Source: JL08 sp963765555
Lineage (GTDB): Bacteria > Pseudomonadota > Alphaproteobacteria > Rhodobacterales > Rhodobacteraceae
DNA length: 64,000 nucleotides
NCBI GenBank assembly: GCA_963765555.1
Contig: CAVXWX010000012.1
Coordinates: forward strand, 248,001-312,000
Direction of reading: 5' to 3'
The position numbers and the translations under genes were made by a program. A model generated the notes under the pieces. That model saw only the letters and a list, made by a program, of their open reading frames with translations. It did not search any database and was not told the origin of the DNA. Shown in pieces: positions 45,235 through 53,706 of this stretch (position 1 is its first letter; the number at the start of each line of letters is the position of its first letter).

Positions 45235-45947
45235 GCGGTCATTGTCCAGATCAGGGTTTGCGGGCTTTCCAGCGTGATCGGATCAATCAGGTCAGCGGCC
45301 GCCTTGACCACTGCAGGAATAAGGAAAGGCAGCAAAAAGCCAAGGGCGATGTTGACGCGGCTGTCGCGTTGCAACCGCTGCAGAACGTCGCCACCGGCGG
45401 TGGGGTCGAACAGCGGAAGGTTGATCCAGACGTTGAACGCGCCGTTGCGTGCGGGCCAGCCAAGGATACGAACCAGCACCAGAAACAGGGTCATCGCGAT
45501 CAGCGAGATCAGATAAGCGAGACCGGCGGCGGTGCGCACCGATGCAATAACCGCTTCGGGCGCGTCAGACGGAAGCATCAGAACAACCAGACGAACCGGC
45601 GAATAGGGGAAATCAATTGCATTGCCCAGAATTGTGCCGATGGATGTCAGCGCATTTGTCATCGCTGTCGGGTCTGTTTTGCCTTTGGCAATGACAGTCA
45701 GGCAGAACACGGTCACAAACAGGGTGACAAACCGCAGCCGGTTAAACGGCGGCGCATCGCGGAATTCGACGATGCTGGGAAAAGTTGAATTGTATTCGAC
45801 GAAAGTTAGCCCAGCGGCCAGAATTGCGAACAAGGCAATCATCTGGGTTGCGTCGGCGGCAACATACGGCAACATCAGCGCAGGTGTTGCAATCACCAAT
45901 GCAACAAGTACCGCGCGCATAATTGCGCCTGTCAGTCGTGCTATCAC
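45114..45947 (-). CDS. Multi-pass membrane protein of unknown function
   Basis: A 277-residue protein with about six hydrophobic segments (for example AVLVALVIATPALMLPYVAA, FVTLFVTVFCLTVIAKG, LISLIAMTLFLVLVRILG and IALGFLLPFLIPAVV). I recognise no domain. Similar proteins occur next to leucine-biosynthesis genes in related genomes, as far as I recall. ATG 45920 is an alternative start. It overlaps the reading frame of the following nuclease gene. Confidence 0.7.
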   Translation of the reverse strand: MIARLTGAIMRAVLVALVIATPALMLPYVAADATQMIALFAILAAGLTFVEYNSTFPSIVEFRDAPPFNRLRFVTLFVTVFCLTVIAKGKTDPTAMTNALTSIGTILGNAIDFPYSPVRLVVLMLPSDAPEAVIASVRTAAGLAYLISLIAMTLFLVLVRILGWPARNGAFNVWINLPLFDPTAGGDVLQRLQRDSRVNIALGFLLPFLIPAVVKAAADLIDPITLESPQTLIWTMTAWAFLPASMIMRGIAMGRVAEMIQEKRRRAYADAEDMQPA

Positions 45948-46271
45948 TGTCCGAACCCCTCAAACTGGAAAGGCCGAGTGCTTTTTTGCACCTCGTTTCC
46001 ACCTTGATTGCGCCAATTGTGGCGGCTTGCCTCATTTTTGCCCAATTTTTGCCTTCTTTCGCCACAGTCCTCAAGTCGTGGTTAAAAAGACATAATATTT
46101 ACGGCGAATTCAGGGAGGAACTGGTGCGACTTTGCATCATTAATGGTGCAAAAATAAGGCGATAGACCACATCTTGTGGTTGGGGCGAAACCACACACAA
46201 GAATTGTTCGGATATCTGAATAAATAGGGGGCCGGGCCGCTTTTTGATGATGTTCAGCGGCCCGAACGATT
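45948..46271. promoter_or_regulatory. 324-base gap between leuD and the membrane protein gene
   Basis: This is the largest non-coding stretch in the window. It holds the leuD stem-loop at one end and, nearer the membrane protein gene, an A+T-rich stretch (TTAAAAAGACATAATATTTAC) that probably carries that gene's promoter. An imperfect palindrome, GCGCCAATTGTGGCG (46011-46025), is a possible protein-binding site. I found no convincing small gene or RNA. Confidence 0.4.
46233..46264 (-). terminator. Stem-loop terminator-like element after leuD
   Basis: The arms CGGGCCGCT (46233-46241) and AGCGGCCCG (46256-46264) are perfectly complementary and flank a 14-base loop, eight bases past the leuD stop. 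On the minus strand it is followed by GCCCCCTATTTATTC, a weak T-rich tail. Confidence 0.6.
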
Positions 46272-46877
46272 CTAGACCCAGGGACGCTGGGCTTTGGCCT
46301 GTGCCTCGAACGTGTCGATTGCGGTGGCTTTGGCCAATGTCAGGCCGATGTCGTCCAGACCTTCCATCAGGCAATGTTTCTTGAAGGCATCCACCTCGAA
46401 ATGGAAGACGTCGCCGTCAGATGTGGTGACAGTCTGCGCTTGCAGATCAATGTCCATCCGTGCGTTCGCGCCTTTTTCGGCGTCTTTCATCAGCACATCA
46501 ACCTGCTCTTGCGGCAAGGCGATGGGCAAGATCCCGTTCTTGAAGCAGTTGTTGTAAAAGATATCTGCAAAGCTGGGTGCAATGACACAGCGGATGCCGA
46601 AATCCTTGATCGCCCACGGGGCATGCTCGCGCGAAGACCCGCAGCCGAAATTGTCGCCCGCGACCAGAATCTCTGCCTCGCGGTATTGCGGCTTGTTCAG
46701 CACAAAATCTGCGATCTCGGCGCCATTATCGTCATAGCGCATTTCGTCAAACAGGTTCACACCAAGGCCAGAGCGTTTGATGGTTTTCAGAAACTGTTTC
46801 GGGATGATCATATCTGTGTCGATATTGATCAGCGGCATTGGCGCGGCAATGCCCGTCAGGGTGGTAAATTTGTCCAT
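46272..46877 (-). CDS. leuD: 3-isopropylmalate dehydratase small subunit
   Basis: A 201-residue swivel-domain subunit. With LeuC it isomerises 2-isopropylmalate to 3-isopropylmalate. Family features are NIDTDMIIPKQFLKTIKRSG, GDNFGCGSSREHAPWA and APSFADIFYNNCFKNG. ATG 46877 is preceded by GGAGACAAG. It lies downstream of leuC with an HdeD-like gene between them. Confidence 0.97.
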   Translation of the reverse strand: MDKFTTLTGIAAPMPLINIDTDMIIPKQFLKTIKRSGLGVNLFDEMRYDDNGAEIADFVLNKPQYREAEILVAGDNFGCGSSREHAPWAIKDFGIRCVIAPSFADIFYNNCFKNGILPIALPQEQVDVLMKDAEKGANARMDIDLQAQTVTTSDGDVFHFEVDAFKKHCLMEGLDDIGLTLAKATAIDTFEAQAKAQRPWV

Positions 46878-46925
46878 TAACTTGTCTCCGTCGGGGGGCG
46901 GGCGAACCTCACCCCCCTTTAAGGG

Positions 46926-47480
46926 TTACTTGGTGAACCGCTGTTCCAGCTTGTCCCGTACCGCGCCTTTGGCCGTGCGCAAGAAGAATGCAAGCGCGAT
47001 CAGGCTGGCGCCGTTCATCAAAAGCTCGATCCCCAGCAGAATGCCCAAAAGGCTTAGCGCCAGTGCCGAGAAATTGGCGAACACATATCCAGCCAGCAGG
47101 ATAGAAATTCCACCGGAAATCAGCATTAACCAGAAGAACGGCGTTTCACGCATCTGGAATGCAGTAATCAGACGCGAAACACCGCTTGCCCCGAACAGGA
47201 TACCGACAAGCAGGGCCAGCGAAATAACGCCTTGCAAGGGATGGAACAAAAGCGATCCGCCCAACAGCACCATCAGCACGCCAAGCGCGATGCCCAGAAC
47301 CTTGGCCATCGTCCCTTCTTCGGACAGGCCGGCCCACACTTGAAAACCACCAGAGACAACGAACATGATCCCTGCCAACGTGGTCACGGCGATTGATGCA
47401 GCCACAGGATTGGCCAACACAAAAATACCAAAGGCAACTGAAATGATCCCAAGGATCAGCCACTTAACCCAAATTTTCAT
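46926..47480 (-). CDS. HdeD family membrane protein (DUF308)
   Basis: A 184-residue protein with six hydrophobic segments in the paired DUF308 repeat pattern (WLILGIISVAFGIFVLANPV, VLGIALGVLMVLLGGSLLFH, LGILLGIELLMNGASL). E. coli HdeD is linked to acid resistance at high cell density; the biochemical role is unknown. Its place between leuC and leuD, with gaps of 37 and 48 bases, suggests co-transcription with leucine genes although it has no known part in that pathway. Confidence 0.88.
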   Translation of the reverse strand: MKIWVKWLILGIISVAFGIFVLANPVAASIAVTTLAGIMFVVSGGFQVWAGLSEEGTMAKVLGIALGVLMVLLGGSLLFHPLQGVISLALLVGILFGASGVSRLITAFQMRETPFFWLMLISGGISILLAGYVFANFSALALSLLGILLGIELLMNGASLIALAFFLRTAKGAVRDKLEQRFTK

Positions 47481-47517
47481 CGCGTCGTTCCTTTTTGAAT
47501 GTTTTCATTCTGAATCA

Positions 47518-48921
47518 TTACATCATGTCCCGCACATCTGTCAGCCGTCCTGTGATGGCGGCAGCTGCGGCCATCGCGGGTGACATCAGGTGTGTGCGCC
47601 CTCCGCGCCCCTGACGGCCTTCGAAATTGCGGTTCGACGTTGCGGCGCAGCGTTCCCCGGGTGACAGTTGATCCGGGTTCATCGCCAGACACATGGAACA
47701 TCCCGCAAGACGCCATTCAAATCCGGCCTCTTTAAAGATATCGGCCAGCCCTTCCTCTTCGGCTTGGGCGCGCACAAGCCCCGATCCGGGTACAACCATG
47801 GCCCGCAAGCCGTCCTTGATTTTCTTTCCCTTCAAAATCGCAGCAGCGGCGCGCAGGTCTTCGATGCGGCCATTGGTGCACGATCCGATAAACACGGTAT
47901 CGATCGCAACCTCGGACAGGGGTGTTCCGGCTGTCAGGCCCATATATTCCAACGACCGTTCGACGGCACCCACCTTGCCGCCTTTGAAATCGGACGGGGA
48001 CGGCACGGATGCGGTAATGGGCAATACGTCTTCGGGCGATGTGCCCCACGTGACCAAAGGCGCAATGTCTTCGCCCTTGATGGTCAAAACCTTGTCCCAC
48101 TGGGCGTCATCGTCGGAATACAGGGTTTTCCACCACGCCAGCGCGGCTTCCCACTGGGCGCCTTTCGGGGCGTGCGGGCGGCCCATGCAGTAATCAAACG
48201 TCTTTTGATCCGGTGCGATCAGACCGGCGCGCGCGCCGCCTTCGATCGCCATGTTGCAAACCGTCATACGGCCTTCCATGCTCAGATCGCGGATCGCTTC
48301 GCCGCAATATTCGATGACATACCCTGTGCCGCCTGCGGTGCCTGTGGCCCCGATCACCGCCATTGTAATGTCCTTGGCCGTGACACCGGGGCGTAATTTT
48401 CCGGTGATTTCGACCTTCATGTTCTTCGATTTCTTCTGGATCAGCGTTTGCGTGGCCAGAACATGTTCAACCTCGGATGTACCGATGCCATGGGCCAGCG
48501 CGCCAAACGCACCATGTGTCGCGGTGTGGCTGTCTCCGCACACCACTGTCATGCCGGGCAACGTCCATCCCTGTTCCGGTCCGACGATATGCACAATACC
48601 CTGCCGGACATCGGAAACCGGATAGTAGTGAATTCCGAAATCCTTGGCGTTCTTGTCCAGCGCCTCAACCTGAATTTTGCTTTCGGGGTTTTCAATACCC
48701 TTGGCACGATCCAGCGTTGTGGGCACGTTGTGATCCGGCACCGCAATGGTTTTTTCCGGTGCGCGCACGGTGCGCCCCGCCATACGCAGCCCTTCAAAGG
48801 CTTGCGGACTGGTCACTTCGTGAACCAGATGACGGTCAATATACAGCAGACAGGTGCCGTCATCGGCTTCGTGGGCCAGATGGGCATCCCAGATTTTATC
48901 GTAAAGTGTCTTGGGGGACAT
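47518..48921 (-). CDS. leuC: 3-isopropylmalate dehydratase large subunit
   Basis: A 467-residue aconitase-fold subunit. The 4Fe-4S ligands are the Cys in FIGSCTNGRIEDLR and the CxxC in LAGCSMCLAMNPDQ. VCGDSHTATHGAFG is the substrate region. It forms a heterodimer with LeuD. The start, ATG 48921, is followed by MSPKTLYDKIWDAH, typical of the family. Confidence 0.97.
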   Translation of the reverse strand: MSPKTLYDKIWDAHLAHEADDGTCLLYIDRHLVHEVTSPQAFEGLRMAGRTVRAPEKTIAVPDHNVPTTLDRAKGIENPESKIQVEALDKNAKDFGIHYYPVSDVRQGIVHIVGPEQGWTLPGMTVVCGDSHTATHGAFGALAHGIGTSEVEHVLATQTLIQKKSKNMKVEITGKLRPGVTAKDITMAVIGATGTAGGTGYVIEYCGEAIRDLSMEGRMTVCNMAIEGGARAGLIAPDQKTFDYCMGRPHAPKGAQWEAALAWWKTLYSDDDAQWDKVLTIKGEDIAPLVTWGTSPEDVLPITASVPSPSDFKGGKVGAVERSLEYMGLTAGTPLSEVAIDTVFIGSCTNGRIEDLRAAAAILKGKKIKDGLRAMVVPGSGLVRAQAEEEGLADIFKEAGFEWRLAGCSMCLAMNPDQLSPGERCAATSNRNFEGRQGRGGRTHLMSPAMAAAAAITGRLTDVRDMM

Positions 48922-49168
48922 GGGTCCTCTCCCGTATCAAATCATGTAAGGGTGGTGTCGAAACGATGCGCGCTCAGGCCCGCGCCCAAACCGTGCGGGT
49001 TGCCCCGAAAAAGCGTTCGCGCAGGCGTGCGCGGTCATCCAGATCGAAAACCAGTGTCATGATGTCCAGATACATCCGTCGCCGCATTCTATCAAGGGCC
49101 GCGTGCCCCTTGTTTTCTTCGCAATGCGTGCCAAATAGAGCAATTCAAGCAAGAGCAGGAAGCAAGAG
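48922..49168. promoter_or_regulatory. Divergent region upstream of leuC
   Basis: A 247-base gap between leuC (minus) and a small secreted peptide gene (plus). Apart from the 33-codon ORF at 48974-49075 I see no gene. The leuC promoter and any leucine control site must lie here. No stem-loop attenuator was recognised with confidence. Confidence 0.35.
48974..49075 (-). CDS. Small ORF upstream of leuC, possible leader peptide
   Basis: A 33-codon ORF ending 52 bases before leuC (starts MYLDIMTLVFDLDDRA and ends TRTVWARA). Its position suits a leader or a small conserved gene. The four Leu codons are scattered rather than clustered as in a classic attenuator, and the ribosome binding site (GGCGACGG) is poor. 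No function is assigned, and it could be a chance frame. Confidence 0.35.
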   Translation of the reverse strand: MYLDIMTLVFDLDDRARLRERFFGATRTVWARA

Positions 49169-49330
49169 ATGTTCAAAACAATCCAATTGGGCCTGATCGG
49201 CCTTTTGGTCGGCCTTGCCTTTGCAGCGCAGGCGCAAGCACCGCTATTTCAGGATGAATCCCCGGACGCGGCGCAAACAGGTGCTGGCGTGATCCACCAG
49301 ATTGCTGATCTGTTGCACATTTCGGGCTGA
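49169..49330 (+). CDS. Small secreted protein of unknown function
   Basis: A 53-residue ORF with a textbook Sec signal peptide (QLGLIGLLVGLAFAAQAQA, cleavage near residue 24), leaving a mature part of about 29 residues ending LLHISG. AGGA lies about nine bases before ATG 49169. The function is unknown. It lies 78 bases before the mscS-type gene on the same strand. Confidence 0.55.
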   Translation: MFKTIQLGLIGLLVGLAFAAQAQAPLFQDESPDAAQTGAGVIHQIADLLHISG

Positions 49331-49408
49331 ACCTTTTCCGTCTCGGGCCTGTGAATGGCTTGATCGCAAGGCCCCGACCGTGCCAACCTGCTATAAAAAG
49401 GCAAGGGC

Positions 49409-50770
49409 ATGGATCCGCAAAGCACACCTGTTACCCCACAGCTTGATGTTCCGATGGATATCAGTCAGGTGTTCATGCCTGTCTGGATTGATATTGTTAC
49501 CTTTTTCCAAGGTTTAATCACGCCGGGATGGCGTCAAAACCAGCTCCTGATCATTGTTGGTTTATTTGTGTTGGCCTACCTGCTCAGGATCGCCACCGAA
49601 CCCATGGTCGAAAACTGGGCGCGCAGCCGTGAAGGCTGGCCCAAATGGCGTTTGCGCACACTGGTCCAGATCCGGCGGCGTTTGGTGCTGATCTATTTCG
49701 CCATTGGCGCATGGATTGTCTATTTGACCATGCAGCAACTGACCTGGCCATCGCGCAGTTATATGGTTGGCCTTGTTGCTACCCTGGTTACGGTCTGGCT
49801 GTTCATTGCGTTCGCCGCCCGCGTTGTGCGCAATCGTTCGTTGCGGCGTTTGTTGATCTGGGGCCTTTGGGTTTACGCCACGCTTCATTACCTGACCCTG
49901 ATTGACGAAGTTGTCGCATTTCTGGACAGCATCGCCATAGAATTCGGCAATTTCCGATTGTCTGTTCTGACGCTGATCAGTGCCCTGGTCATTGTCGGTG
50001 CGCTGTTTACGGCGGCGCGGCTTGTGTCCAACCTGATCGCGGGGTCAATCCGCCGGAACGAAGATATTTCACCCTCAATGCAGGTCTTGGGCATCAAGGC
50101 CATTCAGGCCGCGTTGTATGGCCTTGCCTTTTTCGCCGCGATCGAAGCGGTCGGCTTTGATCTGACAGGGCTGGCCGTGTTGTCCGGTGCGATCGGTGTT
50201 GGTATCGGTTTCGGCCTGCAAAAGGTGGTGTCCAACCTTGTGTCGGGCGTCATCATCCTGCTGGATAAGTCGATTAAACCGGGCGATGTGATATCCTTGG
50301 GTGAAACCTTTGGCTGGATCAATTCGCTGGGTGCGCGCTACGTTTCGGTCGTGACCCGTGACGGGCGCGAATATCTGATCCCGAACGAAGACCTGATCAC
50401 GGGGCAGGTGGTCAACTGGTCCCATTCCAATGAATTCGTCCGGCTGGATATCTATTTCGGCACGTCTTACGGCTGTGATCCGCACGAGGTGCGCAAGATC
50501 GCGATCGAGGCAGCCGCGAACGTGCAGCGCGTGCTAAGTTCTCCGAACAAGCCTGTGTGCCATATTGTCGGCTTTGGTGACAGCAGCGTGGATTACATCC
50601 TGCGGTTCTGGATCAGCGATCCGACATCGGGCCTGACCAACGTGCGTGGCAATGTGTATTTGTCGCTTTGGGATGCGTTTCAGGCCCATAACATCTCGAT
50701 CCCGTTCCCCCAGCGCGAGGTGCGCATGCTGGGCGATGATGAAAAAGCTGCGGCCAAAGCCCTGGATTAA
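49409..50770 (+). CDS. Mechanosensitive channel of the MscS family
   Basis: A 453-residue inner-membrane protein. Several hydrophobic helices precede the conserved pore-lining helix and channel domain (VLSGAIGVGIGFGLQKVVSN then GVIILLDKSIKPGDVI). The beta-domain SLGARYVSVVTRDGREYLIP and a C-terminal domain complete it. Such channels release solutes on hypo-osmotic shock. It has extra N-terminal helices compared with E. coli MscS, placing it among the larger family members. Confidence 0.92.
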   Translation: MDPQSTPVTPQLDVPMDISQVFMPVWIDIVTFFQGLITPGWRQNQLLIIVGLFVLAYLLRIATEPMVENWARSREGWPKWRLRTLVQIRRRLVLIYFAIGAWIVYLTMQQLTWPSRSYMVGLVATLVTVWLFIAFAARVVRNRSLRRLLIWGLWVYATLHYLTLIDEVVAFLDSIAIEFGNFRLSVLTLISALVIVGALFTAARLVSNLIAGSIRRNEDISPSMQVLGIKAIQAALYGLAFFAAIEAVGFDLTGLAVLSGAIGVGIGFGLQKVVSNLVSGVIILLDKSIKPGDVISLGETFGWINSLGARYVSVVTRDGREYLIPNEDLITGQVVNWSHSNEFVRLDIYFGTSYGCDPHEVRKIAIEAAANVQRVLSSPNKPVCHIVGFGDSSVDYILRFWISDPTSGLTNVRGNVYLSLWDAFQAHNISIPFPQREVRMLGDDEKAAAKALD

Positions 50771-50828
50771 TCCTTGCTTCACGCCCGGGCGGCCCTAATT
50801 CGTCGCGTCTGATAGCGGCGGATATACA

Positions 50829-51563
50829 ATGCAAAACAACATCGTTCTGATCTTGGGCAGTGGCCCGAACGCAGTTCAGGCCGGTCAATGGGGTGCCACG
50901 GCCCAAAACCGTCACTTTGACCGGATCGTTGCCATCAACAACGCGTGGCAAATCCGGCCCGATTGGGATTTCCTGATCCATCCCGAAGATTTCCCGCCAG
51001 CACGCAGGCCTGACACCCTGCAACCGGCGCAAAAGATCGTCACAGCCGACACCTATGTCGCAGCCCAGAATGCGTTGGGCGGCTTTGTCTACGCAGGCGG
51101 GACCATGGCATTTACCGCCGCCTATTGGGCCCTGCACACGCTTGCCCCCAAGGTTCTGGCGTTTTTAGGGTGTGACATGGTGTATCCACGCAGAGGCCCA
51201 ACCCATTTTTACGGCACCGGCACCGCCGATCCGTTACGCGCGGATGTGACCTTGCAACATCTGCCGTCCAAATCCGCACGTCTTGCGCTGAAGGCCGCGC
51301 AAACAGGTTGCCATTGCGTGAACCTGTCGCGTGACACATCCAATTTGCTGTTTCCGCGCGCTTCTCTTTCTGATTTGGAGGCGCTGTGTGGTGCGCCGAC
51401 TGTGGCGCTGGATCAGGCTCTGATAGATCAGGCCGAAGCGTGTGAAAGCAGCTTGGGCTATTTTGTGCCGTCGGGCCGGTACTGGGAAGATTTTGACCGG
51501 TTCAGCGCTGCGGCACTGGCAAAACTGGATGCGTTATGGCTAAAGGCTTACGAAACGTGCTGA
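50829..51563 (+). CDS. Conserved hypothetical protein
   Basis: A 244-residue soluble protein. It begins with a Rossmann-like strand and glycine loop (NIVLILGSGPNAVQAGQW) followed by RIVAINNAWQIRPDWDFLIHPEDFPPARR. These features resemble the DUF115 / MptE-like sugar-phosphate or pterin-phosphate enzymes and certain glycosyltransferases, but I cannot assign a reaction. A GGTMAFTAAYWALHTLAP segment is also reminiscent of that superfamily. It lies between the mscS and rsfS genes. Confidence 0.65.
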   Translation: MQNNIVLILGSGPNAVQAGQWGATAQNRHFDRIVAINNAWQIRPDWDFLIHPEDFPPARRPDTLQPAQKIVTADTYVAAQNALGGFVYAGGTMAFTAAYWALHTLAPKVLAFLGCDMVYPRRGPTHFYGTGTADPLRADVTLQHLPSKSARLALKAAQTGCHCVNLSRDTSNLLFPRASLSDLEALCGAPTVALDQALIDQAEACESSLGYFVPSGRYWEDFDRFSAAALAKLDALWLKAYETC

Positions 51564-51709
51564 GTGCAAAGCTGTAAATTTGCGACAATCGTCACGTCAT
51601 TGCGCGGGCGATACACCACTGCTTCATTGAAATGTCATGATCGGCTTGCTACGTTACTGTTATCCCCAGCGCCGGGGGTCTGTCGGCGCGTTCTAAGGAG
51701 GACAATGTC
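51564..51709. promoter_or_regulatory. Region upstream of rsfS
   Basis: An untranslated stretch of about 146 bases before rsfS, expected to hold the rsfS-rlmH promoter. A very strong ribosome binding site, AAGGAGG, lies at 51695-51701. I recognised no other element. Confidence 0.4.
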
Positions 51710-52123
51710 CTGTCAACCTACGCAGACGCGGCCGCAGCCGCGAATACACAGGCCCCTTTGATGGCCGCCCAAGCCCAGCCAAGTAGTGAAGAACTGCTGG
51801 CGCGCATCCTAACCTTACTTGAAGACGACAAGGCCGAAGATATCGTGCAGATTGACCTGCGCGGGAAAACGGCCATTGGCGACTTTATGGTTATTTGTTC
51901 CGGTCGTTCGACCCGTCAGGTGTCGTCCATCGCCGAAAAGCTGGTGAATTCTCTCAAGCAGGAATTCGGCCGGCTGAGCAAGATCGAAGGCAAAGACATC
52001 GGTGATTGGGTGTTGATCGATACGGGCGATGTGATCGTGCATGTGTTCCGCCCCGAAGTTCGGGAATTCTATCAGCTGGAAAAAATGTGGATGCCGGCCA
52101 CCGCCGCCGCGTCCACCAACTAA
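51710..52123 (+). CDS. rsfS: Ribosome silencing factor RsfS
   Basis: This protein binds L14 on the 50S subunit and blocks subunit joining in starved cells. The family core LLEDDKAEDIVQIDLRGKTA and DFMVICSGRSTRQVSSIAEK is present, ending VIVHVFRPEVREFYQLEKMW. The first in-frame ATG is 51761, but it has no ribosome binding site. The strong AAGGAGG at 51695-51701 lies eight bases before an in-frame CTG at 51710, which would give 137 residues with an Ala-rich head (STYADAAAAANTQAPL). I annotate the CTG start as a hypothesis; the core is certain either way. It is followed closely by rlmH. Confidence 0.85.
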   Translation: MSTYADAAAAANTQAPLMAAQAQPSSEELLARILTLLEDDKAEDIVQIDLRGKTAIGDFMVICSGRSTRQVSSIAEKLVNSLKQEFGRLSKIEGKDIGDWVLIDTGDVIVHVFRPEVREFYQLEKMWMPATAAASTN

Positions 52124-52132
52124 GCTGATCAG

Positions 52133-52603
52133 ATGCGGGTGCAGATTTGCGCAGTCGGGCGGCTGCGCACAGGACCCGAACGCGCCCTGATTGATGACTA
52201 CCTGACCCGATTTGACCGCACCGGCCGCGCATTGGCGCTGGGCCCTGCTGCGGTGATCGAGGTGGACGACCGCAAAGGCGGCGGTATGCAGGGCGAAGCA
52301 ACGCTGCTGCGCCGCGCGATCCCGGCCGGTGCATTGATATGCACACTGGATGAACGCGGAACAGTGATGTCATCCCCCGATTTCGCCGCAAAACTGGGCC
52401 AGTGGCGCGATGGGGGACGCAGCGATCTGACCTTTGTCATTGGCGGTGCAGACGGGATTGACCCGGAGTTGCGCAAGGACGCCGGTTTCAGCCTGTCTTT
52501 TGGCAAAATGGTTTGGCCGCATATGCTGGTGCGTGTGATGCTGGCTGAACAGCTTTATCGCGCGGCATCCATCCTGTCGGGCGGGCCGTATCACCGTGAA
52601 TAA
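52133..52603 (+). CDS. rlmH: 23S rRNA (pseudouridine1915-N3)-methyltransferase
   Basis: A 156-residue SPOUT methyltransferase that methylates pseudouridine 1915 in 23S rRNA. The knotted C-terminal motif SLSFGKMVWPHMLVRVMLAE and the SAM-binding VIGGADGIDPELR are typical. It is nine bases downstream of rsfS; the rsfS-rlmH pair is common in bacteria. Confidence 0.96.
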   Translation: MRVQICAVGRLRTGPERALIDDYLTRFDRTGRALALGPAAVIEVDDRKGGGMQGEATLLRRAIPAGALICTLDERGTVMSSPDFAAKLGQWRDGGRSDLTFVIGGADGIDPELRKDAGFSLSFGKMVWPHMLVRVMLAEQLYRAASILSGGPYHRE

Positions 52604-52606
52604 CCG

Positions 52607-52960
52607 TCAGGGCAATCTGACGGTTTTGGTGTTGCCCGACCAGCCATCGACCGAGCATCGCGCCTGTATCTGAACCTGATTGACCCCGTCGGGTATCACC
52701 ACACCGGACAGCGACCGGGTAAAGGGCTGTTCGTCGACATGTGGGTGGTGCAAAACGCGCATTCCCAGCTCGGCCCCGTTCATATCCAGAATGCGCCATG
52801 CATCGGTATAGTGATCCCATCCCGTATCGGGATGTTTCACAGTCACATCGAATCGCCATGCGCCACCCGTTTGGGTGGCGGTAACGGCCTGAATCGTGGT
52901 CGGGTCCGCCATCGCGGAAGTGCCCAGCATCATCAGAATTGGTATCAAAGCGCGTTTCAT
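52607..52960 (-). CDS. Conserved periplasmic protein of unknown function
   Basis: A 117-residue protein with a short Sec signal peptide (MKRALIPILMMLGTSAMA) and a beta-rich body (GAWRFDVTVKHPDTGWDHYT, HHPHVDEQPFTRSLSGV). Similar unnamed proteins are common in this bacterial family as far as I recall. The His-rich segment could bind metal, but this is guesswork. Convergent with rlmH, three bases apart. Confidence 0.7.
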   Translation of the reverse strand: MKRALIPILMMLGTSAMADPTTIQAVTATQTGGAWRFDVTVKHPDTGWDHYTDAWRILDMNGAELGMRVLHHPHVDEQPFTRSLSGVVIPDGVNQVQIQARCSVDGWSGNTKTVRLP

Positions 52961-52995
52961 GACGCGGTTCTAGCAGGTTCTGGGCCTGCGTACAC

Positions 52996-53706
52996 TCACG
53001 TCTGTGTGCGGGTTGTGTTTGCCAGCAGAATACTGCGCGATCGGGAGGCGAATTCGCGCCGCCACAGCACCAGAAAGGTCAGCACGACAGCAACCATCAA
53101 CGGGATCGCCCCCAGCAACCACGCGGCACTGGCCAACCCGAAATAGATCGACCGAAGCCCTTTGTTAAAGCCACGCGCCGCGGTGATGCTGATTTCGGCG
53201 GCTTGAGAGGCGCGGGCAAAGGCATCGGGGTCCTTCGGATCATTCGGCACCGCCGCAATCAAGACCGAGCAATAGCCGAACAGCCGGTGCGACCACACGA
53301 ATTTCAGAAACGAGTTGGTGACAAAAAGCAGCATTACCAGCAACTTGATCTCCCAAACAAAGGTCGGGTCGGTTTCAAGGGTCAGATCGTTGGCCAGCCC
53401 GGCGACGCGTTCCGCATTGCCGATCAGCGCCAGACCACCACCAATTGCGATCATACAGGTCGATGCAAAAAATGATGTACCCTGACGCATGCTCGCGACG
53501 ATCTGGGCATCGAAAATGCGCGGATCGCGCCCGACCATCTGCACCATCCATTCCCGCCGGAATCCGGCCATCAGGGTCGAAACCGACGGGCGGCGCGCGG
53601 AGGGATGCTCGATCATCCAGTCGATCGCCGCCCAGACAACAAAAAGCAGGGCCAGCGCAACCACATCAAGCGTCGAAAAAAGGGCGAAACGGTCAGTCCA
53701 TGTCAT
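52996..53706 (-). CDS. DUF599 domain-containing membrane protein
   Basis: A 236-residue membrane protein of the DUF599 family, with four or so helices and the motif DRFALFSTLDVVALALLFVV at the start. EWMVQMVGRDPRIFDAQIV and RGFNKGLRSIYFGLASAAWL are also family-like. ATG 53706 (MTWTDRF) is chosen; the frame further up overlaps the glcD promoter. It is divergent from glcD. Function unknown. Confidence 0.85.
   Translation of the reverse strand: MTWTDRFALFSTLDVVALALLFVVWAAIDWMIEHPSARRPSVSTLMAGFRREWMVQMVGRDPRIFDAQIVASMRQGTSFFASTCMIAIGGGLALIGNAERVAGLANDLTLETDPTFVWEIKLLVMLLFVTNSFLKFVWSHRLFGYCSVLIAAVPNDPKDPDAFARASQAAEISITAARGFNKGLRSIYFGLASAAWLLGAIPLMVAVVLTFLVLWRREFASRSRSILLANTTRTQT

Noticed and set aside
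51564..51761. 65-codon ORF ahead of rsfS
   Set aside because: Only the last 18 codons could be translated from the AAGGAGG site. The rest has no start signal, so I keep it only as a note under the rsfS start.
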